Assembly: GCA_038528965.1 (NCBI GenBank)
Contig: JBCBEC010000027.1
Coordinates: 29,368-93,367 of the forward strand
Length of the DNA stretch: 64,000 nt
Source of the DNA: Lewinella sp038528965
GTDB taxonomy: Bacteria; Bacteroidota; Bacteroidia; Chitinophagales; Saprospiraceae
Reading direction: 5' to 3'
Shown: positions 8,586-15,979 of the stretch, piece by piece
How the letters are laid out: the number at the start of each line of letters is the position of its first letter
Position numbering within the stretch: position 1 is the stretch's first letter
Program-made: the position numbers and the translations under genes
The notes under the pieces: model-generated
Seen by the model: the letters and a program-made list of their open reading frames with translations, nothing else
Database searches by the model: none
Told to the model about the DNA's origin: nothing

Positions 8586-9431
8586 TTAACCCCTGGCACT
8601 TTGCTTTACTCTTTTCCGGAAGGATCCAGGGTTAACCTGGTAGTAAGTCTTGAAGACATGATTGAAGTGGCTCTGGTCGGAAAAGCCCGCGTGGTAGGCG
8701 ATTTCCGTTAAGGACATAGTGGAATCTAACAAAGCGCTAGTGGCCTTGCTGAGTTTGATCTTGCGGATGTACTCACCTAAGCTCACGGAAAGATACCTGG
8801 GGGCGGCTCTAGAAATATGAACGGGATGTACCCCTATTTCTTTGGATAAGCCTTGCAGGGTAATATCGCTGCTATCATCATGCAAGAGCTCTTTCAGCTG
8901 CGTCACCCAGCTTGGGATACTGCTTTTAACGCCTTCCTTTTTTATCCTTAGGGCATCACAAATCTGTAGTAGCAGGAGATCAGTAGATAGCTCACTGTAT
9001 TCATCCGCCAGCAAAAACTCGAAATATACTTTGGAGACCAGGAATTGAACGTGAGGATCATCTATTTTTTGACTCCCCTCAAGAATGTCAAGATCAAAAT
9101 CGTGTTTTTTAAACCAGGAGCGCTCAAACTCTAGATGGAAGCCACTAGCTGCCGCTGAATATCTGCGACCATAATGTTGCTCCTGCCAGTTGTTGAACAT
9201 CAAGCTCCCTGCGGGTAGTAATGACTGGCCCTTTTTGTTGCAATCAAGCATGTTCCCACTGAGCACGAACATGAAGTAGGGATTTTCGTGGTAATGCCAG
9301 GGCGTACCTTCAGTAACATAATCGTACTGAGAAAGGACTATTTTCTGGAGCGCCAGCTCCACTTGCTTGGCTCCGTAATATTTGCCTTTGCTTGATATTC
9401 TCACGTCAGTGGTGGTATTGTGCCGGTACAA
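8586..9431 (-). CDS. AraC-family transcriptional regulator
   Basis: 281 residues. The N-terminal half (about 35-150) is a cupin-like sensor with PWHYHENPYFMFVLSG, the usual His-rich strand, and GSLMFNNWQEQHYG. The C-terminal 100 residues are the double helix-turn-helix: LSKEIGVHPVHISRAAPRYL for the first and LTEIAYHAGFSDQSHFNHVF for the second, ending in the PGSFRKR stretch typical of AraC. The ligand is unknown. The gene reads towards the two membrane-protein genes, with a 133-base gap, and could control them. Confidence 0.9.
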   Translation of the reverse strand: MYRHNTTTDVRISSKGKYYGAKQVELALQKIVLSQYDYVTEGTPWHYHENPYFMFVLSGNMLDCNKKGQSLLPAGSLMFNNWQEQHYGRRYSAAASGFHLEFERSWFKKHDFDLDILEGSQKIDDPHVQFLVSKVYFEFLLADEYSELSTDLLLLQICDALRIKKEGVKSSIPSWVTQLKELLHDDSSDITLQGLSKEIGVHPVHISRAAPRYLSVSLGEYIRKIKLSKATSALLDSTMSLTEIAYHAGFSDQSHFNHVFKTYYQVNPGSFRKRVKQSARG

Positions 9432-9449
9432 TAACGATCTTCTGGCCGG

Positions 9450-9638
9450 TCATTGTACCTTTTTTCTTTTAATGACAGCAGGACACTTACGCATAACGAT
9501 GGTGGTAGGACCTCCGTAACCCTTCCTACACCAGAGTTGTTCGATCCCAATCCCATTCCCAATCCCACCATTCTTCTCTATCAATGTAAACTCCTCTATC
9601 TCGGATAGCGAAGCTAAGCTAAGCCCCTGCTCTAACAC
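9450..9638 (-). CDS. Possible 62-residue peptide or gene remnant
   Basis: The frame runs from GTG 9638 to 9450 and encodes a short, Gly-rich sequence (KNGGIGNGIGIEQLWCRKGYGG). An in-frame TAG stands two codons upstream of the GTG. No ribosome-binding site or signal is visible. I do not recognise the sequence. It may be a genuine small peptide with two cysteines, the stump of a larger gene, or chance. It fills the gap between the AraC gene and the unknown gene at 9674. Confidence 0.2.
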   Translation of the reverse strand: MLEQGLSLASLSEIEEFTLIEKNGGIGNGIGIEQLWCRKGYGGPTTIVMRKCPAVIKRKKVQ

Positions 9639-9673
9639 GATTGACTAGTCCAGGGTAACCGTGCGAGTCGCTT

Positions 9674-10531
9674 CTATAAATAGTCAAAAAATGGCGACTC
9701 CCAGTAAAGAATATAACTGTTAGCAGTGATGGTGAAAAAGGATACGGATTCTCCCGTTTCATCCAAATATATTTCTTGAATATCAGGGATGGAACTGAAG
9801 TACTCCCTTAAGTAAGGGGAGATAATTTCTTGTATCGCTTCTGATAAGGTTAGCGGTACGAAAAGTAAGTCCTCATTGTGCCAGAAAAGGTTAAAATCCA
9901 GGTCGAGTGCAAACCATCTCAGCTTAAGAAAGTGCTCTAGGTGAGAAAACTGATCATACCTATCACATACTGCGTATGAGATTACAGCTGGGGGGACAGC
10001 TTCATTGACCACCTCCTTAACCTTTATATCACTAAGCTGGCTTTGCATGCTTTCCTTGAGCCTGCTATATTGATGGCTCTTTTGCGTTGCGGTAGCCGGT
10101 TCGGTGATAATATCCACGAAGGGAACAAGGTGCGAGCGAGACAAGTTCCTGCTTCCTTTGGCTAAGATGTATTGGGTATGCTTAGGATTGTAAAATTCGA
10201 CTTCGTAAGGGAACAAATTGAATTGATCCTGTAGGTTGTCCATTAGGTGGGTGACCCATTCCCGTAGTTTTTTATCTCCGCGGATGCGGAAATCATGAAG
10301 ATCTTCTTCGGTACAAAAGGTGGACAGGCAAAACCAATCTGGTATTTCAGTCAGCTTAATCCCTATCCTTAAGTCTTGGTACGTGCCATTGTTCTCATGA
10401 GGATTAACTTGTATACTCTCTTGCAGCGGTAGTGCTGAAAGAAAAGATGCCATATCTTCCATGGAAACTTTGGTGTAGGAATAGTTTCGAATGAATAGGC
10501 CAGAATGCAGAACTAAGGGGGCTGGATTCAT
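9674..10531 (-). CDS. Conserved-looking protein of unknown function
   Basis: 285 residues, no signal peptide or membrane segment, so probably cytosolic. The composition is normal for a globular protein (many aromatic residues, alternating helix and strand patterns) and the frame is long and undisturbed, which supports a real gene. No motif that would name a family is visible. The start at ATG 10531 is the first in frame. It is separated by 183 bases from the Fic gene downstream of it in coordinate order, and both read leftwards. Confidence 0.6.
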   Translation of the reverse strand: MNPAPLVLHSGLFIRNYSYTKVSMEDMASFLSALPLQESIQVNPHENNGTYQDLRIGIKLTEIPDWFCLSTFCTEEDLHDFRIRGDKKLREWVTHLMDNLQDQFNLFPYEVEFYNPKHTQYILAKGSRNLSRSHLVPFVDIITEPATATQKSHQYSRLKESMQSQLSDIKVKEVVNEAVPPAVISYAVCDRYDQFSHLEHFLKLRWFALDLDFNLFWHNEDLLFVPLTLSEAIQEIISPYLREYFSSIPDIQEIYLDETGESVSFFTITANSYILYWESPFFDYL

Positions 10532-10714
10532 CTATAGGGTTTTAATAGGTGACAAATTACACTTTATCCCGAAAGTAGGAGAAGTAGGGCGTACGGACAG
10601 TTTGGAAGGGGTAGATGTCCCTTGGGCAGAGCTTATGATACTTTGGTGTTTTAGGGACTGTAGACGCAAATAATATGTTCTGTAAAAGTGCTCTGCTACA
10701 AAAGGTGATCCCAG

Positions 10715-11677
10715 TTAATTCTTTACGCTATATCGGGTCAAGCGTTTATCTCCAGTTTTAATGAGCAAATCATTCTCAAGCGCTTTCTGGAGATCCCTTG
10801 AAGCTGTTGCTCCTGATATCTTGGGGAATACCTGCATGTACTCTTTTCTACTGAAGTCAATTCCCTTGTGTTGTTCTAAGAAATAGGTCATTCGCTCTTC
10901 ATTATTCATGTTTTCAGGCCGTGCGGAGACCAGTTCCTCTAAACTCAATTTAATCTTTTCTAAAGCATATTCTACGAAGCTTGTTGATAAGCCAGCCTTA
11001 TCACTTTCATTCAATACACGGTAGTATTCTTCTTGACTATCCTTGATGGCCTTTTCTACAGGTAAATATTCAAATACCGGATTTAATCGCATTAAGATAA
11101 CAGTCTGCCATAACCTACCCATTCGGCCATTACCATCATAAAATGGATGGATAAATTCCATTTCGTAATGAAAAACACAGCTCTTCAGAAGTAAATTATC
11201 CTCACTATCTTTTAAATAGTTAAACAGATGGTTCATTAAATTGGGAATATTCCATCCTGGAGGAGCCAAATGTGCTACTTTGTCTCCTTGTACGATTCCA
11301 ACTCCTTTCGTTCGGTACCTTCCTGCATTTTCAACAAGACCCTTCATTAATATTCCATGTGCCTCTAGATAGGATTCTTCTGAAAAAGGGTTAAATCCAT
11401 CTAGCTTATCATAGACTGCAATCGCATTCTTTACTTCGAGAATATCCTTGGCTGGGCCAATCACCCGTTTATTTTCGATAATAGCCGTAACCTGTTCTTC
11501 ACTAAGCGTATTTCCTTCTATCGCTAAAGACGCTCTAATTGTCTTGACCTTATTTCTTTTTCTTAATTCCGTTCTTGGTTTTCTTAAATGAGTGGCATCT
11601 ACGATACCTAATAATCGTCCGATTTCAGTTGATAAGTTGATGATTTTTGAGGTTCCTTCATAATATTTTTGCAGCAT
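10715..11677 (-). CDS. Fic-domain AMP-transferase-like protein
   Basis: 320 residues. The catalytic Fic motif is intact: H177-PFYDGNGRMG-R188. An N-terminal inhibitory motif [S/T]xxxE[G/N] is present as S50-LAI-E54-G55, so it belongs to the self-inhibited class. The C-terminal 60 residues (MTYFLEQHKGIDFSRKEY onwards) look like a winged helix that may bind DNA. Fic proteins transfer AMP or other nucleotides to target proteins. The target is unknown here. Two TGATACTAT repeats touch the start codon and may allow self-regulation. No separate antitoxin gene is next to it. Confidence 0.9.
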   Translation of the reverse strand: MLQKYYEGTSKIINLSTEIGRLLGIVDATHLRKPRTELRKRNKVKTIRASLAIEGNTLSEEQVTAIIENKRVIGPAKDILEVKNAIAVYDKLDGFNPFSEESYLEAHGILMKGLVENAGRYRTKGVGIVQGDKVAHLAPPGWNIPNLMNHLFNYLKDSEDNLLLKSCVFHYEMEFIHPFYDGNGRMGRLWQTVILMRLNPVFEYLPVEKAIKDSQEEYYRVLNESDKAGLSTSFVEYALEKIKLSLEELVSARPENMNNEERMTYFLEQHKGIDFSRKEYMQVFPKISGATASRDLQKALENDLLIKTGDKRLTRYSVKN

Positions 11678-11699
11678 GATACTATCATTTGATACTATT
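11677..11699 (-). promoter_or_regulatory. Twin TGATACTAT repeats at the Fic start
   Basis: TGATACTATC at 11677-11686 and TGATACTATT at 11690-11699 are direct repeats 13 bases apart, starting at the last base of the start codon. Position and the winged helix in the encoded protein suggest an autoregulatory operator. This is inference. Confidence 0.35.
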
Positions 11700-11831
11700 A
11701 AAGGTAATAAAATGTGGTGTTTTAATCAATATATCATCAATTGTAACATCCTTTGTGCATTGATATAGCGTGGCAATATAGATTTTGTAGCACAAGCTTT
11801 TAATGTGTTCATGCCTCTTCGCCTAAGCAAC

Positions 11832-11871
11832 AAGACCCCAATCCCGGGCGAGAGTTTGGGATTGAGGTCTT
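11832..11871. terminator. Hairpin downstream of the pore-former gene
   Basis: AAGACCCCAATCCC (11832-11845) pairs with GGGATTGAGGTCTT (11858-11871) over 14 positions with one wobble, with a 12-base loop. It lies about 50 bases after the minus-strand stop at 11919. The T-run is weak, so it may also stabilise the 3' end of the message. Confidence 0.55.
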
Positions 11872-11918
11872 TGTCGCCAGCGTCTAAGCTAAGCTTTTAA
11901 GATCGGACTGCTCCGTAC

Positions 11919-13580
11919 TTAATTGCAATCTGCGGGTACATCGCGTACCTCACTTTGTGCCTGCACGATATTGTCCATGCGGGTGGTGCCACGTACTGTG
12001 ATCTCAATGTAATCAGACCCAACCGCGGTGACTACCCCTTTGAAGCCTACAAAGCTGAACTGGGTGTTGATGGCCGCACCAGTCATGGGGACGATGACTG
12101 CATTATTGACGGGGTCAATTTGATTGGCGCGTACGCGGAAACGCTTCACAAAGGGGATTTGTACGTTCGAATAGGTTTGGTAAGCATCATACACCAGCGA
12201 GGCACTGCCCGCCGGCACGCTTACAGTACGCTTTGAAAAGAAGGTGTTTTCCTTGCTGGTCGAGTTCTCGCTGCTGATGGTGCTGGTTTGGGTGGCCTCT
12301 ACAGAAAGCTCCAATCCGGCGCTTACTTCGGCAGAGACCGAGCCACCACTGCCAAAGAAGCTCGCTTCTGCGGTAGCTCCAACGGTTGCTTCCAGACTAG
12401 TGGTTGCCCGGCTACTCAAACCGATCGTTTCTTCAAACCCAACGGTATAGGTAGTGGTTACGGATTCTTCAATGCCCACCTCTTGCTCCAGGGAGCCGTT
12501 GCCACAATTGATCAGGGTACTATTGAAACCAAAGGTAGTTTCGGCGGGAGGATAAATGGGGGCCTGGTGCTCGGTGCTCAATTCCGTGACCTCCCATTCT
12601 ACATCCAGTGCTATAATTCTGAAATACTGCACGGGATTGGTGGAGGTTGTTCGCCAAAAGGCTTTCTGTCCGGACTCTTCGATTCTTCTCAGCGGGTCGC
12701 CGTTCGCATCGTGGATGGTAAAAAAACCGTTCTCGGCTCTTTGAATCCTGAATTTGTGGTCGGACGAAAGCGCGGCTGGATCCATCGGGTAGCCTACCGT
12801 ACCAGATTGATGAAAGGTGCCAAACCAATTGTGGTCGATGGCCAAGTAGCGATTCGTTTGCTTGGAATAAATGGAGTAAGTGTTCTCCTCACCAGGATGC
12901 GCTTGGAAATAGTATTGATGATTACTCCAAGAGGCACGAAAAGCTGAGTAATCTTCATAGACATTCGTAGCATTCCCCTCAGCATTGGCTGGTTTTTCAA
13001 CTACCTGATCCGAGAAGTTACCGTTGGCATCTACGGTTTGTAGGAAGTAGGGCATGCCTTCGGTCATAACGAAGGTCTCATCGGCATAGGATAGGCCTGC
13101 TGCGGTGGCGGTGATTTTAGTTCCGTTTTCCCGTAAGGGGATGATGCTAATGGAACCCTCTTCCAGCAGTTCACCTCCGGCGGCCTCAATGCGGTATTCC
13201 AGGGGGACACCATCTCTCAGCTCTGCTGCTGCTTCCGCGGAAAGGGAGGATACCGGAATGGATAAGGTAGCGATGTTCGTATGAGGATCCACCGGAACCT
13301 CACGATCATAGTCTCCTTCCGAGGCAGCAAAATCTAGTACTACCTGGGTCGGGTAGTGCCCCTTTTTTGCAATGTTTCTAGTGTCGATTAGCAAGCCCAG
13401 ATCTCCCGGATATTCATTCAGCTCCGTGGCAGTGATACCAGAACCCGTTTCAAGCTCCCCATCACCGGGTAGCATGATGCCGTCATCTTCTGGTTTGTTG
13501 CAGGCGCAAAAACAGAAGAGGAGTGTACTAAATAGGAGGAGGAAAGCCTTGTTTTGTGCAGAAAAATTAAGTGAATACAT
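11919..13580 (-). CDS. Lipoprotein with beta-trefoil-like and aerolysin-like pore-forming regions
   Basis: 553 residues. The N-terminal signal ends in a Cys-rich stretch with Cys27 the likely lipid site, so the protein is envelope-anchored. Residues about 215-325 repeat the pattern of a beta-trefoil or fascin-like lectin domain (YSIYSKQTNRYLAI, then FRIQRAENGFFTIHDANGDPL). Residues about 345-485 look like an aerolysin/ETX-MTX2 module: NGSLEQEVGIEESVTTTYTV, GLSSRATTSLEATV, a Ser/Gly-rich insertion with alternating small residues (SVSAEVSAGLELSVEATQTS), then SVPAGSASLVY. Such modules form beta-barrel pores in other cells. Whether this one is a toxin, a predation tool or a structural protein is unknown. 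The first 200 residues are unassigned. Confidence 0.7.
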   Translation of the reverse strand: MYSLNFSAQNKAFLLLFSTLLFCFCACNKPEDDGIMLPGDGELETGSGITATELNEYPGDLGLLIDTRNIAKKGHYPTQVVLDFAASEGDYDREVPVDPHTNIATLSIPVSSLSAEAAAELRDGVPLEYRIEAAGGELLEEGSISIIPLRENGTKITATAAGLSYADETFVMTEGMPYFLQTVDANGNFSDQVVEKPANAEGNATNVYEDYSAFRASWSNHQYYFQAHPGEENTYSIYSKQTNRYLAIDHNWFGTFHQSGTVGYPMDPAALSSDHKFRIQRAENGFFTIHDANGDPLRRIEESGQKAFWRTTSTNPVQYFRIIALDVEWEVTELSTEHQAPIYPPAETTFGFNSTLINCGNGSLEQEVGIEESVTTTYTVGFEETIGLSSRATTSLEATVGATAEASFFGSGGSVSAEVSAGLELSVEATQTSTISSENSTSKENTFFSKRTVSVPAGSASLVYDAYQTYSNVQIPFVKRFRVRANQIDPVNNAVIVPMTGAAINTQFSFVGFKGVVTAVGSDYIEITVRGTTRMDNIVQAQSEVRDVPADCN

Positions 13581-13723
13581 CGATCGGTCAGTTTAATTTT
13601 TTGAATTGACCAAATGTATCCGCAAAACTTCCCTGACTCCTAATTTAGGGCATGGACAAAGTATGGACAGGACCTAAAAGGGCCTGAAAATCAGCGAATA
13701 ATCACTAAACTGCCTAATGGGGT

Positions 13724-14539
13724 TTAAGACTGTCTTTTAGCTTCTTCAATGAGCTTGCCGTTCTCGTAGATGTTCAGGGTTTCTACCTGATCACCCACTT
13801 TTACAAACTCGTAGACCACATTTTCGTAGTTGAAGTAGAACTTACGCTCGGATTCGGGAAAGATTAAGGTATGCCAAACTTCTTCTCCATCGTTTAGGTC
13901 GGCTGCCCGGAGTAGCTTGCCTTCTTTTTTGATGTTGACGATCCTATCGGGAAGGGTATAATCGCCCACGTATTGATCTAAGATTTCATCAGCTAATTCC
14001 ACCTCCGCAATATGCTGATGATCATAGCTGATCACGCGCGCCAATTTCCAGCCATCTTCCTTCTCTTTCCAGATGGCCGTCAGCTTTCCGTTTCCGACGA
14101 TTTTTTCGGTGCCATCATTGATTTGCAAATAGAAGACGTGATCACAAAATTGCAGCGCACCGAAGTTGTCCATTGGGAAAACTCGCAGGGTGCCTTCCGT
14201 GCGTTCCCGGCGCAGCGGTTGTCTAGACCGTTGCTCTTCTCCGCAAAAGATGGCCATGTCCGACATTTCGCTTTCCTTGGAAGGGGTCAGTCCTGCCCGG
14301 TCATGATAGAACTCAAAATCTTCTGCGAGATAAGAAGCATACTTTTCTAAATCGCAGGCATTTTGAGCAGAGAAGTATAAGCTATCCATGGTAGCTATGG
14401 TTTGGAAAAGTGCATTGGGCTGCTCCGTTTCAATGGGAGGTGATGCTGGTGATTCGGTCTCGGTTGCTATCGGGTCTTGCTCTTGGTCACAAGCAGTGAT
14501 AAGGAGTAGTAGAGAGCTTAAGTACAACAGTTTTTTCAT
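13724..14539 (-). CDS. Lipoprotein with an NTF2/DUF4440-like domain
   Basis: Start at ATG 14539, which gives a clean lipoprotein signal (MKKLLYLSSLLLLITAC, Cys17); upstream in-frame codons to 14578 are unlikely. A Pro/Glu-rich linker leads to an NTF2-like fold (about residues 45-165 of the mature protein), with YASYLAEDFEFYHDRAGLTPSK and the closing WKLARVISYDH strand characteristic of DUF4440/SnoaL-like domains. A C-terminal beta domain of about 90 residues follows (VGDYTLPDRIVNIKKEGK). Role unknown; such lipoproteins often bind or process small molecules. Confidence 0.75.
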   Translation of the reverse strand: MKKLLYLSSLLLLITACDQEQDPIATETESPASPPIETEQPNALFQTIATMDSLYFSAQNACDLEKYASYLAEDFEFYHDRAGLTPSKESEMSDMAIFCGEEQRSRQPLRRERTEGTLRVFPMDNFGALQFCDHVFYLQINDGTEKIVGNGKLTAIWKEKEDGWKLARVISYDHQHIAEVELADEILDQYVGDYTLPDRIVNIKKEGKLLRAADLNDGEEVWHTLIFPESERKFYFNYENVVYEFVKVGDQVETLNIYENGKLIEEAKRQS

Positions 14540-14787
14540 CTGGAGCAAATTGGGTTTGCTATTTAGATTTTCTATCACCCCTTTTGGCTTTCTCCTCCCT
14601 TCTCAGATGTGGATTAGTGATGTTGGCCCCTATTTTTGCTTTGTAAACTTTAACGGTAGTACTGGAAAAGTCTCACTTTTCTTGGAGACGAAAGCCTAAG
14701 ATGTTCGTAGCGTAAGGATCACGATCAACTGGGTACTAATGATCTTATCGGTGCTTTTAGTCTAAAAGAATTGCATTTACCACCCGA

Positions 14788-15060
14788 ATGGCATACTCAT
14801 TCATTTGTAAGCAAATAACGGTTATCCCGTTTGATGAGGTAAGGCGTATTCTGCTACGCAGAGATCATAATTCGATAGAGGGCAGTCATCTTACGCTTAT
14901 TGTTTTTGGTAGGTACGAGAAAATCAAGACAGTTATCTCGGATTTAGAGGATGTAAGAGCGTTCGTGGCGGCGCTAAAAGAAAAGGTAGAACAGTACGAC
15001 CTAAAACTGGTACAAGAAGACCAAAAAGGAAAGTTTGTTGATCGCCTTTTAATCTACTAA
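14788..15060 (+). CDS. Small protein of unknown function
   Basis: 90 residues, charged and without signal or membrane segment. The C-terminal half (EDVRAFVAALKEKVEQYDLKLV) is likely helical. It is one of the few plus-strand genes, standing alone between two minus-strand genes. No family recognised. The clean start and sensible composition favour a real gene, but evidence is limited. Confidence 0.5.
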   Translation: MAYSFICKQITVIPFDEVRRILLRRDHNSIEGSHLTLIVFGRYEKIKTVISDLEDVRAFVAALKEKVEQYDLKLVQEDQKGKFVDRLLIY

Positions 15061-15105
15061 GAATTGCTGCCACTTCCTTAGTGCTGGAATTACAAATGCA
15101 CACCT

Positions 15106-15504
15106 TTACCGTTGAGCGTTATCGTCTAAAGGTCTTTTCTCAATTTCTTTCAGCTCTAAGCTGTCTGCATCGTTCAGCTGGCTTTTTTCCTGCTTGACCT
15201 GTTCTTGCAAAGCTTTTCTTTTCTTGAGCCGCTCAATTTCTTGTTCCAGCTCTTCTTCTTCCCAGTTGGGGCTTATGCCAAGAAAGTCTAAATGCTCGGT
15301 GCCAAAAGTCTTCAGGTAGTGAATGGCGATACCAATACCCCAGCTCAAACCCACAATGACGACGGGAAGATATCCCCCTCCCTCAAAGTAAAAGATGGCG
15401 TAGAGCAGGCCTATTACTGAAGCGAAAGCTGCAAAATGATACAGGAAGCCTTTTTTTGCTTGTACTTTCTTGCGTGCTGCTTCGTAAATATCTTCATCGT
15501 GCAT
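15106..15504 (-). CDS. 2TM-domain membrane protein
   Basis: Start at ATG 15504 (MHDEDIYEAARKKVQAKKGF), matching the usual 2TM-domain opening. Open frame further upstream to 15645 has no such match. Two hydrophobic segments (FLYHFAAFASVIGLLYAIFY and LPVVIVGLSWGIGIAIHYLK) are followed by a long charged coiled-coil-like tail (EEELEQEIERLKKRKALQEQ). The 2TM domain is common in Bacteroidota, sometimes fused to histidine kinases, with no known function. Probably an inner-membrane protein with a cytosolic tail. Confidence 0.8.
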   Translation of the reverse strand: MHDEDIYEAARKKVQAKKGFLYHFAAFASVIGLLYAIFYFEGGGYLPVVIVGLSWGIGIAIHYLKTFGTEHLDFLGISPNWEEEELEQEIERLKKRKALQEQVKQEKSQLNDADSLELKEIEKRPLDDNAQR

Positions 15505-15979
15505 GGTCGAAGAGTTGTGGGGTTGCAAATTTTTGAGGGCTACCGAATGCGCGTCAATGGATAATCTAAGGTTTATTGGTTGTTTTTGGGCTCCTCTAAT
15601 GTAGCTGATTTTTGCTTGATCATCAAGGAGTTGGCGCGGCTTCATCCCGAAGCTGTTTGATCCTAACGCTTACGTCTTTCGATTGTTTAAAGTGCTGCGG
15701 ATAGAAAGCAGCTAATTATCAGTGAGTTATACAGAATGCAGTCACTGGCAAAGAGAAGGCTGAATTGGGATACCGCTCTTGCCATCATTCCTGATGCTAT
15801 ACCAATCTGTGGGTCGCATCCTTCTGACTTTCGTAGCCCGTAAATATTTTGCAGGCGGCCTCTCATTCGTTGATGATGTGCTGAGGCAGACAAAAAACCA
15901 GTGACTAAAGAGGGTTCAAATCATGATTTGGGGCGACGCAGGCCTTTACGGCCCCTAGTTTTGCTCAAAAGTTAACATT
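15505..15979. other. Intergenic stretch, 475 bases
   Basis: No gene is supported here; an open frame at 15687-15893 has no start context or recognisable sequence. A TAGTTTTG box (15956-15963) fits the Bacteroidota -7 consensus TAnnTTTG and lies 16 bases before the serine hydrolase start at 15980. The -33 element is not clear. Confidence 0.4.

Noticed and set aside
12288..12947. Long open frame of 219 codons on the plus strand inside the pore-former gene
   Set aside because: Antisense to a gene with a lipoprotein signal and domain structure; composition rich in Gly and Arg without family features.
15687..15893. 68-codon minus-strand frame in an intergenic stretch
   Set aside because: No start context, signal or recognisable sequence.
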